Shown: piece after piece, positions 26,104 through 42,496 of the stretch
How the letters are laid out: each line of letters begins with the position of its first letter
How positions within the stretch are numbered: position 1 is the stretch's first letter
Source: Leptoclinus maculatus
Taxonomy: Eukaryota > Chordata > Actinopteri > Perciformes > Stichaeidae
Reading direction: 5' to 3'
Length of the DNA stretch: 64,000 nt
Assembly: GCA_032191485.1 (NCBI GenBank)
Contig: JAVDOI010000007.1
Span: 23,738,387-23,802,386, forward strand
Position numbers and translations under genes: made by a program
Notes under the pieces: model-generated
The model's database searches: none
What the model was told of the DNA's origin: nothing
Seen by the model: only the letters and a program-made list of their open reading frames with translations

Positions 26104-29100
26104 AGAGGGAAATGAGCATCGACACAACTGAGCGCTGAACATATAATCTTTGGCTCAATAAAAAATATTTGAAACAAACTACTTATATACACAACTTCCA
26201 TAAATACTGCTTTTGCACCTCTATAAAACAGAAAGTCTAACCCGTCTTTTCCCACATACTTTAAAGGACTGATCACTCTCCTCAAAGCCCAGTGGTCAGT
26301 GCCATGGTATCTGTCTTCTTATTGATTATTTTCCCTCGCTGTGTTTTGATGATGCAGCCAGTTGCCGGCGGCAGACTTGTCCACCTTATATTTGTATTTT
26401 GTGAGCAGTCAGTATGCTCTTTGCTTGCTCATGTTGCAGGTGGAAGCTCGCGGGCAAAGTGAACGCTGAACCTGTCACCCGAGGGAGCAACCTTCGTTGA
26501 GAAGAGCCAGTTGAAACGGGGGCCTTCTATTTACCCATACACTCATAGATATTTGATGAGTTGACTTCCACGTAACTTTATCTTTTGTTTGGCTTTGTTT
26601 TTGTTTTTTTTCAATGTTCGTGTTTTTTGATATGGAGGCGGTGTGTTTGGTTTGAGAAGCTGCGCCGATCGGTTTGAGGTTCTCAGTTTGTAAGACACCA
26701 TACTGGTATAAGCTCATTTCAATAGCCCCGTGTTGATTTGCAACAAGATATAATCAGTTAGTCAACTGTGCTCAGCTGCTAACAGGTGTTTCAGCAGATA
26801 GTCTGAAAGTTTTTTTTTCCCCGCTGATTAAAAATAAATGCTGGACAAAAACATCGAGCTAACAAATCCTAACCAATACTACTGTACAGGTGTTGGACAG
26901 AAGTAATTTATTATAAAGCAAGGAGTCTCGGTCTGCAGGTATGCATGTATGTCCTTCGCTTGTCTCCACAACTGTTTATCTGATCTACTTCTCACTTGGC
27001 AGGTGTATTGCTGCTGACCTAAGAAAGGGTCATTTCCCATTCCAGGGGTAGATTTTGTAGATTTGGGGGTTTCAGTCAAACGCTGTCGTGCTTTACTCTT
27101 TTCACCTGGGAATGGGAATGTTGGTATCGGCAGTGGTAGAAGAAGAAGGCTACTAAAACCGTTTTTTTCTGAAGTAAAACTATGACTAACTAAAACCAAA
27201 GGCTACAATTTTAGATCTATTCTTCCATGAATATTCTGCCAGTATGTGTTGTGGTAACTTACCTCCATCTGTACTCACAAAGTGAACACATGTATTTTCT
27301 TAGAATAGCTGTTGTAGCTGTTGTAGCCTTCATATCTAAATTGAAAGTATCCTTCCTCCTCTGTAGACTTTTATCACCTGCTGCATGTCAAAGGACTAGC
27401 TGTTTGTTTTCAGTCTCAAAAGGAAGGAAACATTTATTGTACAGTAATGGATTGTGCAAGCAGGCTGACAAGCATGGAGCTGTGATCACCTTCAAAGCTG
27501 AAAAGAATCCGCTGAGCTGATGTGACTTTGAATTGAATGTGTCAGGACACGCTATGCAGTAATCTAGGGGAAGAATGGTGCAAAACATTAGAAACATAGT
27601 GGTTTTTGTTTTTTCATTTTAGTCTTAAAGTGCAGCCACTGGCTCTTTGAATGGCTGCCTGGGTGTATGCTTGTGTACGTACAACTGCACTGACATACCA
27701 AATATTCCCACCTGCGGCTATTTTATCACCATCTGCAAACAAGATCTGCTTTTGAGGGATGGTTAACTAGTCAACATGCCGGTACTTAAAGAAGGAGAGA
27801 CTAAGCTACTTTGCAGTCATTAGAAAGTAGAGCAAGTTCTCCACAGTCATAGCCTCTGGATAGGTCTTGAAATAGAAGACCTGTGTGGGTCTGTTTGAAT
27901 GTTTGACATGTCTATGATAGAAAGCAGAATGCCTAATAAATCACAGTCTGAATAACACAAAGAACTATAAAGAGCAGTTTATTTCTGTCCATTCTCGGGA
28001 GATAAATAATGATCCACCTCTTTCCCTCTCCACCTCCTCTTAATTGTCTTTCAAGCCCTTCTTTAGAGAACTCAAAGCAAGGAGAACGGATTAACAGAGG
28101 AATTATTGACCAGTTTTACTTTGAGAAGCCATGGAGACGTCCATTTGTCTCGTGGTTTGGTTTTATCAAGTGCAAAAGTCCAGCAATTACTTTTCATCTG
28201 ACCTCAGGGAGATCAGGAAAGTAGGCTTCTGTAATCCTTACTTTTGTGCGATTGAAGTGGCGTCTCGTTATATTCACACACGCTTTACGTTTGAATTCGC
28301 TGCTCATGTTTGCGGAGGCCAGTAAATCAATCCATTCTGAAAGGCTCAGCAAGGAGAATCTCTGCCGTTTCGCGTTATTTAGTCGTCTAGGGCTACATTT
28401 AATTAACTGGCAGCATGTCAATTCCCGGGAGTTTGAAGGGTTGAGAATCTGGTCATGCAAGTAGATGGTGTTAAAGTTCAGCTTCAACATTTTTTCATTA
28501 TTCCTCCTCTATGACACCTCTTTGTACTGGCTGGTTATTTCGGGCTTGACATGCTGGCTCCAGAAGGCTCGATTTGCACATTCACAACTGTGCCCAGGAC
28601 GCAGATCTTTTTTTCCGGTTTTATTACGGGGCTAGAAGGACAGCATGATGATGAGGGGGCAATGGCTGTTTGAGGCACTCTACAATAATGTAATCAATGG
28701 CGTTAATGGAATCTGACTTCCATAAAAAGCTAATGTTGGTCAGCCTTTGCCACTAATTTGCACGGAGAAGGCTGTGGCGTCAAAAAAACACTGCAGAGAG
28801 CCATCTGGAGCTGCAGCCCAATGGCAGCCGCCTGCATATGCCATTAGAATAAGTACTGCTACTGTACCTGAGCCAATCAACATCACATAAGGAGGCCACC
28901 GCGTGGAAGCGGCTGCCAATGGGCTGCAATGCCAATCTCAGTCTTGGTTGCTCCATATCTCCCTCTGTGACATATCTTGTTTTTCTCAATTTCTACTAGA
29001 CTCCAACTCCATTGTTCAAGGACAGCACACTTCCAAGGCTCCTGCACAAACACGCCAACAAACATCCATTGAGGGGAAAAAAACAATGTACATTTGCAAG

Positions 29101-31109
29101 AAAGATAGCTAATAAAAAAGCTGGTAGCTAGTTATCTACACATTTGAACAGCTTAAACTTACTTAAAAATGTCAACATAGCTTTGTTTAGTTACTAAAAT
29201 TTCTAGAGGGTTTCCCTAGATATGCAAGACTGGCCCTATGGTGTCATGATGTTGCTAGATGGACAGTTTTTGCAATGTCCATTTTACAATTGAGTGGATC
29301 CTAACCTCATAATATTGATTTAAAACCATTGAAGTTAGCATCATAAATACGTATAACCTTAACCTGCTTGCAAATCAAGGGGTTACCATCTAGACACAAC
29401 TGGTTCTTATTCTTTGCAACCAATGTCCTTAACTAGTAAGCTAGCTACCAGCAGACCGGGCTGGAGTTGTAATTCTTTAGACCCACTTACTGCATCTCTA
29501 TAAAAAAATTAAATTCTTATGCATTTGTTCTTCCTTCCCCTATTCCACCCCCCATCTTACTCGCTTTATTGGCTTCAAGTATTAATTCCATTTCATTGCT
29601 TTTGGCTCACTCTTGCTCTCTGGTTCAACCTATTGGCAGTCAGATGATAGCGCTGAGTGAGTAATAAAGTGCTTGTGAAGACCGCCGCAGGGAACATATG
29701 GATCTTTTCTGGCATCTACGTATGTGATGTATACAGCCATTGATGTGTTAACATATACTGCTGTCAGAATGTGAGAGGAAGGCTTCGCTACCACCTTTAC
29801 AGTTTACAACTAAATACATTGCATTTCACTTATACTAATACAAAAACAATTGTTTTGCACTTCTATACAGTTTTCAATTGGCATTAAAAACAAACTATAG
29901 CTGTTAAAAATGTATATCTTTTTTGATAATATTCCCCATGTCATTGAACTTGTTGACAGTTGCAAACACTTTTAGTCTGAGGGACCAAAACACTGCTGAA
30001 GGTTAGAAAAAAAAGGAAATTTACTATAAGGGACAAAATGTGTCAATGCACAGCATCTACAAATGAAGCAGTGCAGAGCTTTACTGCAGCATTTACTTTT
30101 GGCAGTGTGTGAGGCCTTATTATTGCAACAGAAGCCAGGAATCCTTAATCCACAGGGGTCTCAGTGGGAAGGAAAAGCTTCTTGAACAATCCCCATTCTT
30201 GGAGCCTGTGGTGAAATCCAGCGATCAGTCAACCCTGAGCCTCTGAGCCTCTTGAGGGCTTGGGACTCAGGCCAGTGTTTTACAATGGCCCTGGTGCACT
30301 GAGGAGAAAGGGAGGAAGAGACAGGGAGAAGGAGTGAGAGGAAGAGACAGAGGGAGAGAAAGAAAAGAGACCGAGATGTAGCGATTGAGAGAGAGAGAGA
30401 GAGATAAATAAAATAAACTGGCTCAACATTGGTGTATTCATAGAGCTGAGTTACAAGGCTGGCGGGACACAGGAGTGGGTGTTGATTTCGCAAGACGCCT
30501 CCACACATGTACACGTTTCCACATACAATGTTCACCCGCAAATTGAAGGAAACTGATTGCCTTGAAAAAAATGTAAGGATGAGACAATGGTGAAACAAAC
30601 TTGTTTGAGTGAAAGTGACTTAAATGCCAATAGATTATAGGAAACTATTTAATTTCAATAAACTGAAGATCGAATTTACTTCATATCTACATTGGAACTC
30701 TAATGTTAGCCTAGCTACCGGCGCTTCGAACCACAATGGCTCGGTAGGAGCGACACAGCTGTGGCATCTCACGTTCCGAAGGTAGGCTACCCGGTCTGAG
30801 CAATGGACTTTCTTTTTTTTTTAGCTATCGGTCAAAGGCTAGCCAGCCGGCCAGTCAGGCTCACAGATCCCCTGCTAGCTCAAAGTAGCTCTCTCAAGAG
30901 ACCACAAGCGGACCCTGCCAATCTCCTTCTGGTTCATTTGCGGAGGAGGGCTTTCTGGAAGCTGTTTAAGAGCTGTGAGATAGAGTCAAGCAGCTAAGAG
31001 TCAAGCAAGGGCCTTGCAGAGCATGTTGGAGAACCAGAGGGAGGGCTGGAGGTCTAGACTGCCTCTCACGCCCCAGTAAAGCCTCCAGATTTTTTAAAAA
31101 CGAAACATG
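26104..31109. other. Non-coding stretch, no gene seen
   Basis: Reading frames up to 145 codons (30161-30598, minus) are low-complexity (Ser/Leu-rich from a GA-rich strand) and not convincing. A hairpin is listed at 28812-28928. The parts near 28630-28780 and 30700-30990 have CpG or AT-core features that could be regulatory, but nothing proves it. Confidence 0.5.
28812..28928. repeat. Inverted repeat, 20-base arms, 77-base loop
   Basis: TGCAGCCCAATGGCAGCCGC at 28812-28831 pairs with GCGGCTGCCAATGGGCTGCA at 28909-28928 with one mismatch. The arms are GC-rich within a less GC-rich region. It could form a stable hairpin in RNA, but no small-RNA family is recognised. Confidence 0.8.
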
Positions 31110-31345
31110 AAGAGTTTATTTTGGACTTGTAGCCATGTTACACCACCAAGTTTGTACAGTAGCCCTGAACGGACAAACCAAACACTGGCTTTCGAGAGGG
31201 CGTTTTGCATTTGTACGTTACCTGAAGGCCACCATAGTTCTCCGGCACGCTTGGAAAAGGAGGGCCGAGTGGAGGGTTATTCAGTTAATTGCAATTTGTA
31301 AACTCACAGATAGATGCCACTAAGTCCTACACACTGCACTTTAAA
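31110..31345 (+). repeat. Dispersed fish repeat family F
   Basis: Blocks in order: GTAGCCCTGAACGGACAAAC, GAGAGGGCGTTTTGCATTTG, TACGTTACCTGAAGGCCACC, ATAGTTCTCCGGCACGCTTG, and TAGATGCCACTAAGTCCTAC ending in CACACTGCACTTTAAA. From memory this is a repeat found in many percomorph genomes and often in transcript UTRs. The two short frames across it (31107-31301, 31135-31323) are part of the repeat and not genes. Confidence 0.6.
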
Positions 31346-34009
31346 GATGAGAAAATTATTATTAAACCCAAAATGCACATGTACATTCATTAGAATGTTA
31401 CTAAAAATGACATACAGTAACTTCATCGTTACAGATGCAAACAAAAAAAAAAAGTCATACACTTCAAATTTGAATTTTGTGTGTCAGCTCACCTCTCCCA
31501 AGATATTCAGCAGTACTTGTTGAATCATTTTTTTGATCTACTTTGGATACTCCAGGTGCAGCTCATGAATTGGGCCAGACAGGAGGCAGCCTGAGGTGGC
31601 TTCTTCGCTTCATTCATGACAGCACTGCCTTCCAAGATGTCCCCCTGCTTTGGATGGGTTCAGGTGAGGACAGGGCCACGTTTCAGGCCTTTTGGATCTT
31701 CCGTACAAATATGCTGACAGAGTGTGAGAGACGTGAAAGAAAGGAAACTATTATGTCCCGTCAACATTTCTAAGTGTGTCTGTGTCACGCCGATGCATTT
31801 CCATCAGGATAGAAGTCTTTGCACAGGGGACCATTTTTGTGAACAAAACCGCTTTTCAAACTTTATCACCGTCAATATCATTCAAGGCGTCAGAGCCCAA
31901 CAGAAGCCCACAGGAGGCCATCTTGTTCATTTTAAAACAGTGATTTAGAGACCATTCATGCTGCACATTGCATTACCTTGCTGTGGTACCTACCAGAAAC
32001 CCCCTCTATCACCCTGGGACCGTTGTATTGTTGAGATGTGGACAGACTGCCACATGGTTTTACACAGCTCATAAAATAAGAAAGGCAGCTTTTGAGATAA
32101 AAAAAAAATAAATGGGAAACCTTTTGCAGATTGATTGCTGTCATGAAAGTCCAATCCACTGTTAAATGTCACCGAAGTTATGAGCTGTGATGAGAACGGG
32201 GCTTTAAAGATGGAACCATGCTGTTCTTTGTAAATAGAAATCAACTAGAAGTATTTAAATCAGCACGGCTACACGCATTTTCACACACGGCAGATAATTT
32301 TCTCTGATTCATTCTAATGCCATTTAGTGATGACGACCTTTGACCAATGACGAACTAATGAAATGACATTCACATGCATTTTACAAGCACCCTGCATCGT
32401 TTTGTTTCCAGAGATTGACCTTCAACTTCTCAGTTTGACCTGCATGTGAAACACCGGAAATGTTTATCCAATGTTTATCCAATGTTTAGATGGTTGATTC
32501 ATTTCATGAGCGGTTTTGACGTCACTGAAAGTATCTACTCTGTGAAACCGGAAGCATTTAATGTGAAATTTCTTCCCACGGAGCAAATTCTGGTGAGTCA
32601 TCCATCTGACCCTTTTTCATAGGAAAAACATGTGCCTCTTGCAACAATCTGTTCATTGCAATAATTCTAATTACACATTCGAGTGTGTGCAGGCAGAAAG
32701 GCCTGATGGTTGGTCATCAAAGCTCATTTGATCCTCCACCAGAGGGCAGTGCTAAGTGCTCTCTTGACCTCAGAGCTCTGCTCGACTCTCCGGAGGTGCA
32801 GCGACTGCATCTCATCCCACCTACTGCTGTACCTCAGAGCTGTGGTTATTTGCACTCAGCACGCTCTGAACATTTTGTATGATAGGATAAAAAAAAAAAA
32901 CAAGAGCAGCCGTTAATTGCCGCAGATGTTAATATGTTGTCTGTATTTCTTCAACGTACAGTACTATCTAGTTTGTGCAGCTTTAACTTTCGGACAGTGT
33001 GGGATGAAACTTTTCTTTCCGTGACTCTACTCAATATAAACCCTCAATTTTCAACAAAGCATAGATGGGGGGTGCTTTGGAACGGTGCCAGCACCTCTCA
33101 ACAAAAAAAAGAATACAAGAACAGAGGATGCACAGTGTCATTGAGAGCGTTGAAACTGAGATTCTTTCTTTTTCTTTTAATAATCGCCTTGTCGCACTGC
33201 GCTGAGCTTTGTATCCGAGAGCCTTTTGTGTCTGAACAAGCCAGGCGCCAACACAAAAGGCAGTCAAACATTGTTTAAGGCTCCCAGCAGGTTTCTTTAA
33301 ATGTTTAAAAAAAGTGAATGATAATGGGTGTCCACATGGCATACTCAATCAAGGTTACAGAATGGAAGGTAATTAAGCCATTCAAGCCCCATAAAGCTAA
33401 TTTCTGCTTTTGAGAGGAAAGTCTTGACCAATGACAAGCTGAAGATTAAAAAAAAAAATAGATGAAAAGACATCCCATTGACCTCCAGTCTCTTTCATAT
33501 GACACATTGTTTGTACTTAAGTCCTTGTATTATTTAAAAAAACATTTGTCAACAGTTTCTTTTTGAAAATTATCACTGCAAACCTAGTTGCTCGTGCACT
33601 GAATTTGACTGTCTCTCCACCCACGCCTTAGCATTCCATACGCCATCACTTCACAGTATATGATATAAATATAGGTTTTCCAATTCAGGAACTAATACAA
33701 TGCAGCTCTGTGACGTGGCGTCTTGTTCAATTACTGTTTGAATGCAAAATGAGAGACATATGTTTTGCAAGGATGAAACTGCCGGATAGCAAAGATGGGT
33801 TAATCAACAGAGCTCATCTGTAGAACTGCAAGTCCATATCAAGACTAGATGTAGTTTGTTCTACCATCATGAATTATATCAGTAATAAACAGAGATATCT
33901 TTGATTGCATTTCTTTTAGATCCTTTATCTTTATGGCTTTTGTTCTTTGTTTATATATATATATATACACATAAGATCAATGCCACTCCCCTGTTTTTAG
34001 GATAAATAC
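31346..34009. other. Non-coding stretch, no gene seen
   Basis: A segment at about 31556-31665 is bounded by AG and GGTGAGG and is open in one frame, but its translation is not recognisable. A tandem ATGTTTATCCA triplication lies near 32459-32488. No other feature. Confidence 0.5.
33952..33967. repeat. (TA)n microsatellite
   Basis: A short TA run, just before the family A copy. Confidence 0.85.
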
Positions 34010-34125
34010 AAAGCTTTGGAATTGCATATTTTGTTACCTTTGGATAGCAGGCTAGCTGTTTCCCCCTGTTTTCAGTCTGTGTGCTAAGCTAACCTGCTGT
34101 GGGCTGTAGCTTTATATTTACCCTA
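34010..34125 (-). repeat. Dispersed repeat family A, copy on minus strand
   Basis: TTTTGTTACCTTTGGATAGC, GGCTAGCTGTTTCCCCCTG and GTGCTAAGCTAACCTGCTG run in order; this is the reverse complement of the layout at 51190-51360 and 1150-1210. No coding capacity. Confidence 0.7.
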
Positions 34126-36280
34126 CAAAAAAAGAGCAACGCAAAAACTTGTAAGACAAAGACCAACAAATAAGTAAATTATTGATGAATTGTATGAATT
34201 CAGTTTCATACATCAGGAACAAGGGTTTCGTGCACAGCTTGCAGTTCTCTCCTGTTTGTGCTGTTCAGGATTATGCTGCAATACATTACTTATTGATTTC
34301 AGGTGAGAAACCAAAGGAGATTTTCTTTTACTTCAAATAAAAAGAAGCCTTACAGTATCATGCGCCTTGGCTGCTCTTTTCTGAATGTTTCAATCAGCTC
34401 CTGCCTCTGTCTCCAAAGACAACTACCACTTCATTGCAGCCTGTTTGCTGCTTTAAAGCACTGTGATGTTCAGTGCACAGCAGGGGAGCAGGGGGGGGGT
34501 CGTTACAGTACCAACTACCAACGCCACCCTCCTCATCCTTTCTTCCATTTAGCAAGTTCATATGCGAGCAGCTTGAACGGCCTGACATTCCTCTCTTTAT
34601 CAAGTGAAACGGCGCGTGAAATTCAGAATTTGGTTTTCTGTACATGCTGACTGGCACACGATTGATTGTTAGAAAGATTTCTGTGCCACTCTGTCACAGT
34701 GATGATCTGTTGGCTTTGATGGTGGGGAAATCCAGTTTTGGACTATCAGCTGTGATGTTATGCCTCAAGTGTCAATAAGATTGGAATTTTTCTGTTTTCT
34801 GGTACAAAGCAAGCATATGTTAGAAAATAACCTTGAAATTCTAACAAATCCACCACCAATTCAAACCTGGTCAGTAAATAGATAGCTGGTAAGTGAGGCT
34901 TAAAATGTGGGATGTTTTTTGCATGTGCTATCTTTGACAGATTTAAGTCTGTTTTCATTAACACTTCTGCTTAGTTTTACTCCTTTGTGTATAATTTATT
35001 TTTATGTTTTATTTATTTTTTTCTCCGTCATTGAACACCTGAGGGTCCCTATCTGTCGGCAGAGCTTTGCATTGGGGACGGAGATCCAAAGTCACAAAGC
35101 TGTCAGGGAAAAGATAAACAAACTGGTGACGATTGAGCCAGGGAGCCAGAAAACTACATGCTAATAGAAATTAAGACCCTGAAATGATGTTTACAGCAAA
35201 TGCCAGTTTAGGCTGAAACCACTTATTATCAAGTTACATTGCTTTAATTTACTCTGGAAGTGTTTGATTGGCAAGCTTAATCCTCTCCTCTCCTTGAGCA
35301 AACATATCTAAATAAGTGATTATTGTACACAAAAAAAAATGAAGGTGGCACAAATATTGTCATAGGAATTAGCACGAGACACAGCATTACATGTGTATAC
35401 ACCGCAGATGAGTCAACCATTTTGCCAGTGGTGTCATGCATTAGCTGAGGTGAGAAAAGCAAATTAAGTTGACACTGCCGATGGGTTGTCAAAGAAGGAC
35501 TGTAATAGGCTTACAGCGGGGAGAAAGTAACTCTGACAAGTAGAGTCTGCTAATGTTGCCGCACAAAATAGAAGCTTGTAAAATGATATTCGCCATGCTT
35601 TTTAATTATCTGCAAATGTTGGCTGTTGGTCATTGGGAGTCCTTTGAAAGTTGAAAATGTGTCCTGTGTGTGAACTGACTTTATCAGTGACTGTCAGTCA
35701 GGGTAGAAAATCACTGTGAACATGCAGCCTGGACCATTTATTGATGAAAATTCCTCAATAATGAATCCCATTCATTCTTAGAGCTTAATTTTGCCTGCTT
35801 GATACAAACATCACGCTGCAGTCTCAACATCTAAGTTCAATCAACATCTTTGTGACAGTGCTAGGCTCATTTATCACACCTCTACCACTTGGGCGTGCAT
35901 AGAGTCTCACAGCTTAAAATAGATTCATTTGAGGTAATATTCCACTAAGATGTATCCATATAAGCCTGTTACCATATCCAGTGCAGGACATGTTTAGCTA
36001 TTCGGCAGAAAGCCCACGTACAGAATTATATACAGGCGCTAGAATGCTAATCTTATCTTAATACTGTATGTGTAAGTTCCTCTCATGACTCCACAGCTCA
36101 ATCCTGGATAGGAACACTTAAAATTCATAAAATCTCTGCCATGCATCAGGTTACAAGCAGCTAGAGTAGAGAGTGGGTGTACTGTCATTTTTTAAGTCCA
36201 AGTTATTTATTGAGATTAATTATTGACAAAATAACTATAATGGTACAATTTATTTATTTAATAGGGCCATCGAAGAACGG
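34126..36280. other. Non-coding stretch, no gene seen
   Basis: Short frames only. A poly-G run lies near 34490-34499. Nothing else is supported. Confidence 0.55.
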
Positions 36281-36545
36281 ACGTTGAACTGTTGGTGGTC
36301 ATTTGATTAGTACAAAAGAAAATGGACGTTGTGGTTCGTGATTATGTTGACAACCACGTCACTGCGGCCGTAACGGGTTGTCGCATGTTGCCAGGAAGTG
36401 AGCGGACGCAAATTTGGAGACAAATTGCCGGCTAGGTAGCTAGTTTGCTTGTCCTTCTCCAGAGCGACGGGGAATGAGGCAGAGGGACCGTCGGACACAG
36501 CCCACTGTTCGGCTCATTGTCTGTAGCCAGTGTAGCATTGGCAAG
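36281..36545. promoter_or_regulatory. CpG-rich patch, promoter-like
   Basis: CpG dinucleotides are clearly denser here than in the surrounding DNA (for example CACGTCACTGCGGCCGTAAC and GAGCGACGGGG). AGGAAGTG (ETS-like) and ACGTCAC (half CRE) are present. It is followed by a GCTAGCTAGCTTGCTA run of the sort often seen in fish 5' UTRs and repeats. A 63-codon minus-strand frame spans it but is not recognisable. It may be an unannotated promoter or an unmethylated repeat fragment. Confidence 0.25.
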
Positions 36546-36899
36546 ATTAGCAAGCCAGCTAACTAGCCAGCTGTCCAATAGTTAGCTAGCTAGCTTGCTA
36601 ATTCCACGATGCTAAAATGCTACACCGGTTGCAGAAAATGACCCGAAAGTTGTCACTTATCTGGCGTTAGCAATGTGCTTTCCTATGTTGTGAGCAAAGA
36701 GTGGGTGGATGAAGCTTTGTAATCATTCACTCTGGCTCTTTACCTTTCGTAAAATGACTACTCCACTGCTCATTTTACTGCAAAAACTCACTTCACTGCT
36801 GTGACTCTGTTTAGATTATACGGAAGTTAGCCCACTACAATGGACGCAATGGCAACAGTACACATAAAAATGACCACCCAGCTATGTTGATTTGAATGA

Positions 36900-37165
36900 A
36901 CTAGCAGCAACTAACAATTGCTTTTATTATTGATTATCCTGCAGAATATTTTCTTGATTAATCAATTGATCGTTAGTGTACAGTGTCCGTGGGAGCGTCT
37001 TCACAAAGTTTTGTCCAACTAACAGTCCAAAACCCAAAGAGAAAAGTGTCAAATTGTCACTATGGGGAAGCTGGAGCCATTACATTTTTGGGAATTGTCC
37101 TTGATTAATTACTTAAAGGGTTAATAAACAATTATCAGCAATGAATGATCTGTTAATCAACTATT
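36900..37165 (+). repeat. Dispersed fish repeat family D, copy 2
   Basis: The segment begins with AACTAACAATTGC and TTGATTAATCAATTGATCG, then AGTTTTGTCCAACTAACAGT followed by CCAAAACCCAAAGAG, then GGGAAGCTGGAGCC, and closes with ATCTGTTAATCAAC. The core matches the copy at 18395-18600. Confidence 0.7.
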
Positions 37166-41078
<3,913 letters not shown>

Positions 41079-41154
41079 ATGAGAGCCACGCATTCGGTCC
41101 TGGTTGGTGCCTTCCTGGCCCTGCTGCTCTGCCTTCCCAGTCCAGGTCATGGAG
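41079..41154 (+). CDS. First coding exon of an unidentified secreted or membrane protein (partial)
   Basis: ATG opens a 76-base coding segment (25 full codons plus one base) starting MRATHSVLVG. A basic N-terminus is followed by a strongly hydrophobic core (LVGAFLALLLCL) and a small-residue, Pro/Gly-containing end (PSPGHG), a textbook signal peptide with cleavage expected after about residue 24. It ends in GAG followed by GTAAGT at 41155, an ideal splice donor, giving a phase-1 junction. Signal-peptide exons with phase-1 ends are typical of extracellular multidomain proteins (Ig, fibronectin type III, VWA, EGF). The start context has A at -3. The frame continues past the donor without homology. 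I cannot name the gene: signal peptides carry no family information, and no second exon was found. Confidence 0.6.
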
Positions 41155-42496
41155 GTAAGTGCCACTGCAAATCACTCTGTTAGTGTCCTGTTACCCCCCT
41201 TCTCACTTTCTCCCCTCTGTCAGAAATGCACGGGGGGGAGATCAGACCGCTGTCCCTGTCTGACGCTTCCCCAATGCATAAATCAAAGCATGACAAGCGG
41301 ATACAAGAAACTTCAACCTTAACCTGCACCAATATTGCATTAAGCAAAAAGTTTGAGTAAACTGTAGTCTACATTTCTTTTCTTTACTTTTTTGTTGTCC
41401 ACTCTCAGACCACTCTCTTCCTTTTTCTTGGATGAAACTCAATACATGAGGGGAAAGATGTGCCAAGGGTCTGACCCTGGTCCAAGGTCTGAGACAACAT
41501 CTGTCGATTTTTTTCTTTGCCTTTCAGTCTGTGCCCGACTGAGTGTGTGAGAGCATTTACCTTTAGAATGTTTGCATTGAAAGTGTGTTGCCAAAGGGCA
41601 GGAGGTAGTGAAGATGAAGCCCCTCTGTGGATACAGTTGGAGGTGAGCTGAGGTTCCTCTGCAATGAATGGCTCTTTCAGAGAAGTGCACAGTGGCAGGC
41701 AGAGCTGCTCCTTATCCACCCAGAGAGGGGAGATGAAAGTGTGGCAAGGGGGGGGGGGGGGGTAGTAAGGGAGTGAGAGAGGTAGTGTGCGCTTTGGGGA
41801 GGGGGATGCATGGAGGCCAAGGCCCGTACAATGGCCCCATAGTGCATTAGTGAAGTCAGCTACAGAGGTACTTTTCTCAGATATGATGCAGCAGTTCTTC
41901 TTCTTATTCATCCAGAGTACAGTTGGAGTGGGACTTACAGTGTTTGGGCGAGGCAAAACCAGTAAGAGTATGGGAAGTTGAAACAGTATATCCAAACAAC
42001 TTAACCAACTCACCTCGGTGCATAATTGTACATATGACGAGTTGGCAGGATCAGCCTTGGACTTAGAGCAGCTGTTGAGCACATTGTTTTCCGCCGGCTG
42101 TCAGATCTTCAAACTCTCACTGCAAATTCCACTCCAATTAAGTCCGGGCAAACCTCTCCATGAGTGTCTTATTGGCAGCTAAAGTGAAAAAGTGTGTCTT
42201 GATCATTTGAACGGGGGAGTACTGCTTTGTCTCAGTGGCACAGAATCAAAGCTCAGCTGGGGAACTGGATTCAAATCGTCTGCACTGTGATCTGTTCACT
42301 ACAAGCACGAAACGAGTCATCTACCCTTCTGTTTGCTCATTTATAGATAAACCCCACTGACGTGGTGGCGACACCTCCGCTAAGGACTTAGCTGTGCACT
42401 GAGCAATCCGACTGCTGTCTGAGTGGGGCCACATCGCAATTGCTGACGAATCACAGAAACCTTTTTGCATATCCGTGTGCAGTATCTTAATGTAGC
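41155..42496 (+). other. Start of probable first intron
   Basis: It begins with the GTAAGT donor. A poly-G run occurs at 41748-41762. A minus-strand open frame (41405-42082) spans much of it, but it opens at a GTG and has no domain. The intron would extend at least to 63957 if the weak acceptor there is real, and otherwise past the window end. Confidence 0.4.
41748..41762. repeat. Poly-G run, 15 bases
   Basis: A pure G run inside the putative first intron. Confidence 0.9.

Noticed and set aside
30161..30598. 145-codon minus-strand frame
   Set aside because: Mostly Leu/Ser from a purine-rich plus strand (GGGAGAAAG-type); low complexity, not a gene.
31107..31323. Two overlapping short frames considered as genes
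   Set aside because: They lie wholly in a dispersed repeat (family F).
31556..31667. AG...GGTGAGG-bounded segment considered as an internal exon
   Set aside because: The translation is not recognisable and the acceptor tract is weak. Such segments are frequent by chance.
41405..42082. Longest open frame in the window (225 codons, minus strand)
   Set aside because: It opens at GTG and not ATG, runs through a poly-G tract that gives a proline run, has no recognisable domain, and lies in the putative first intron. It is probably chance.
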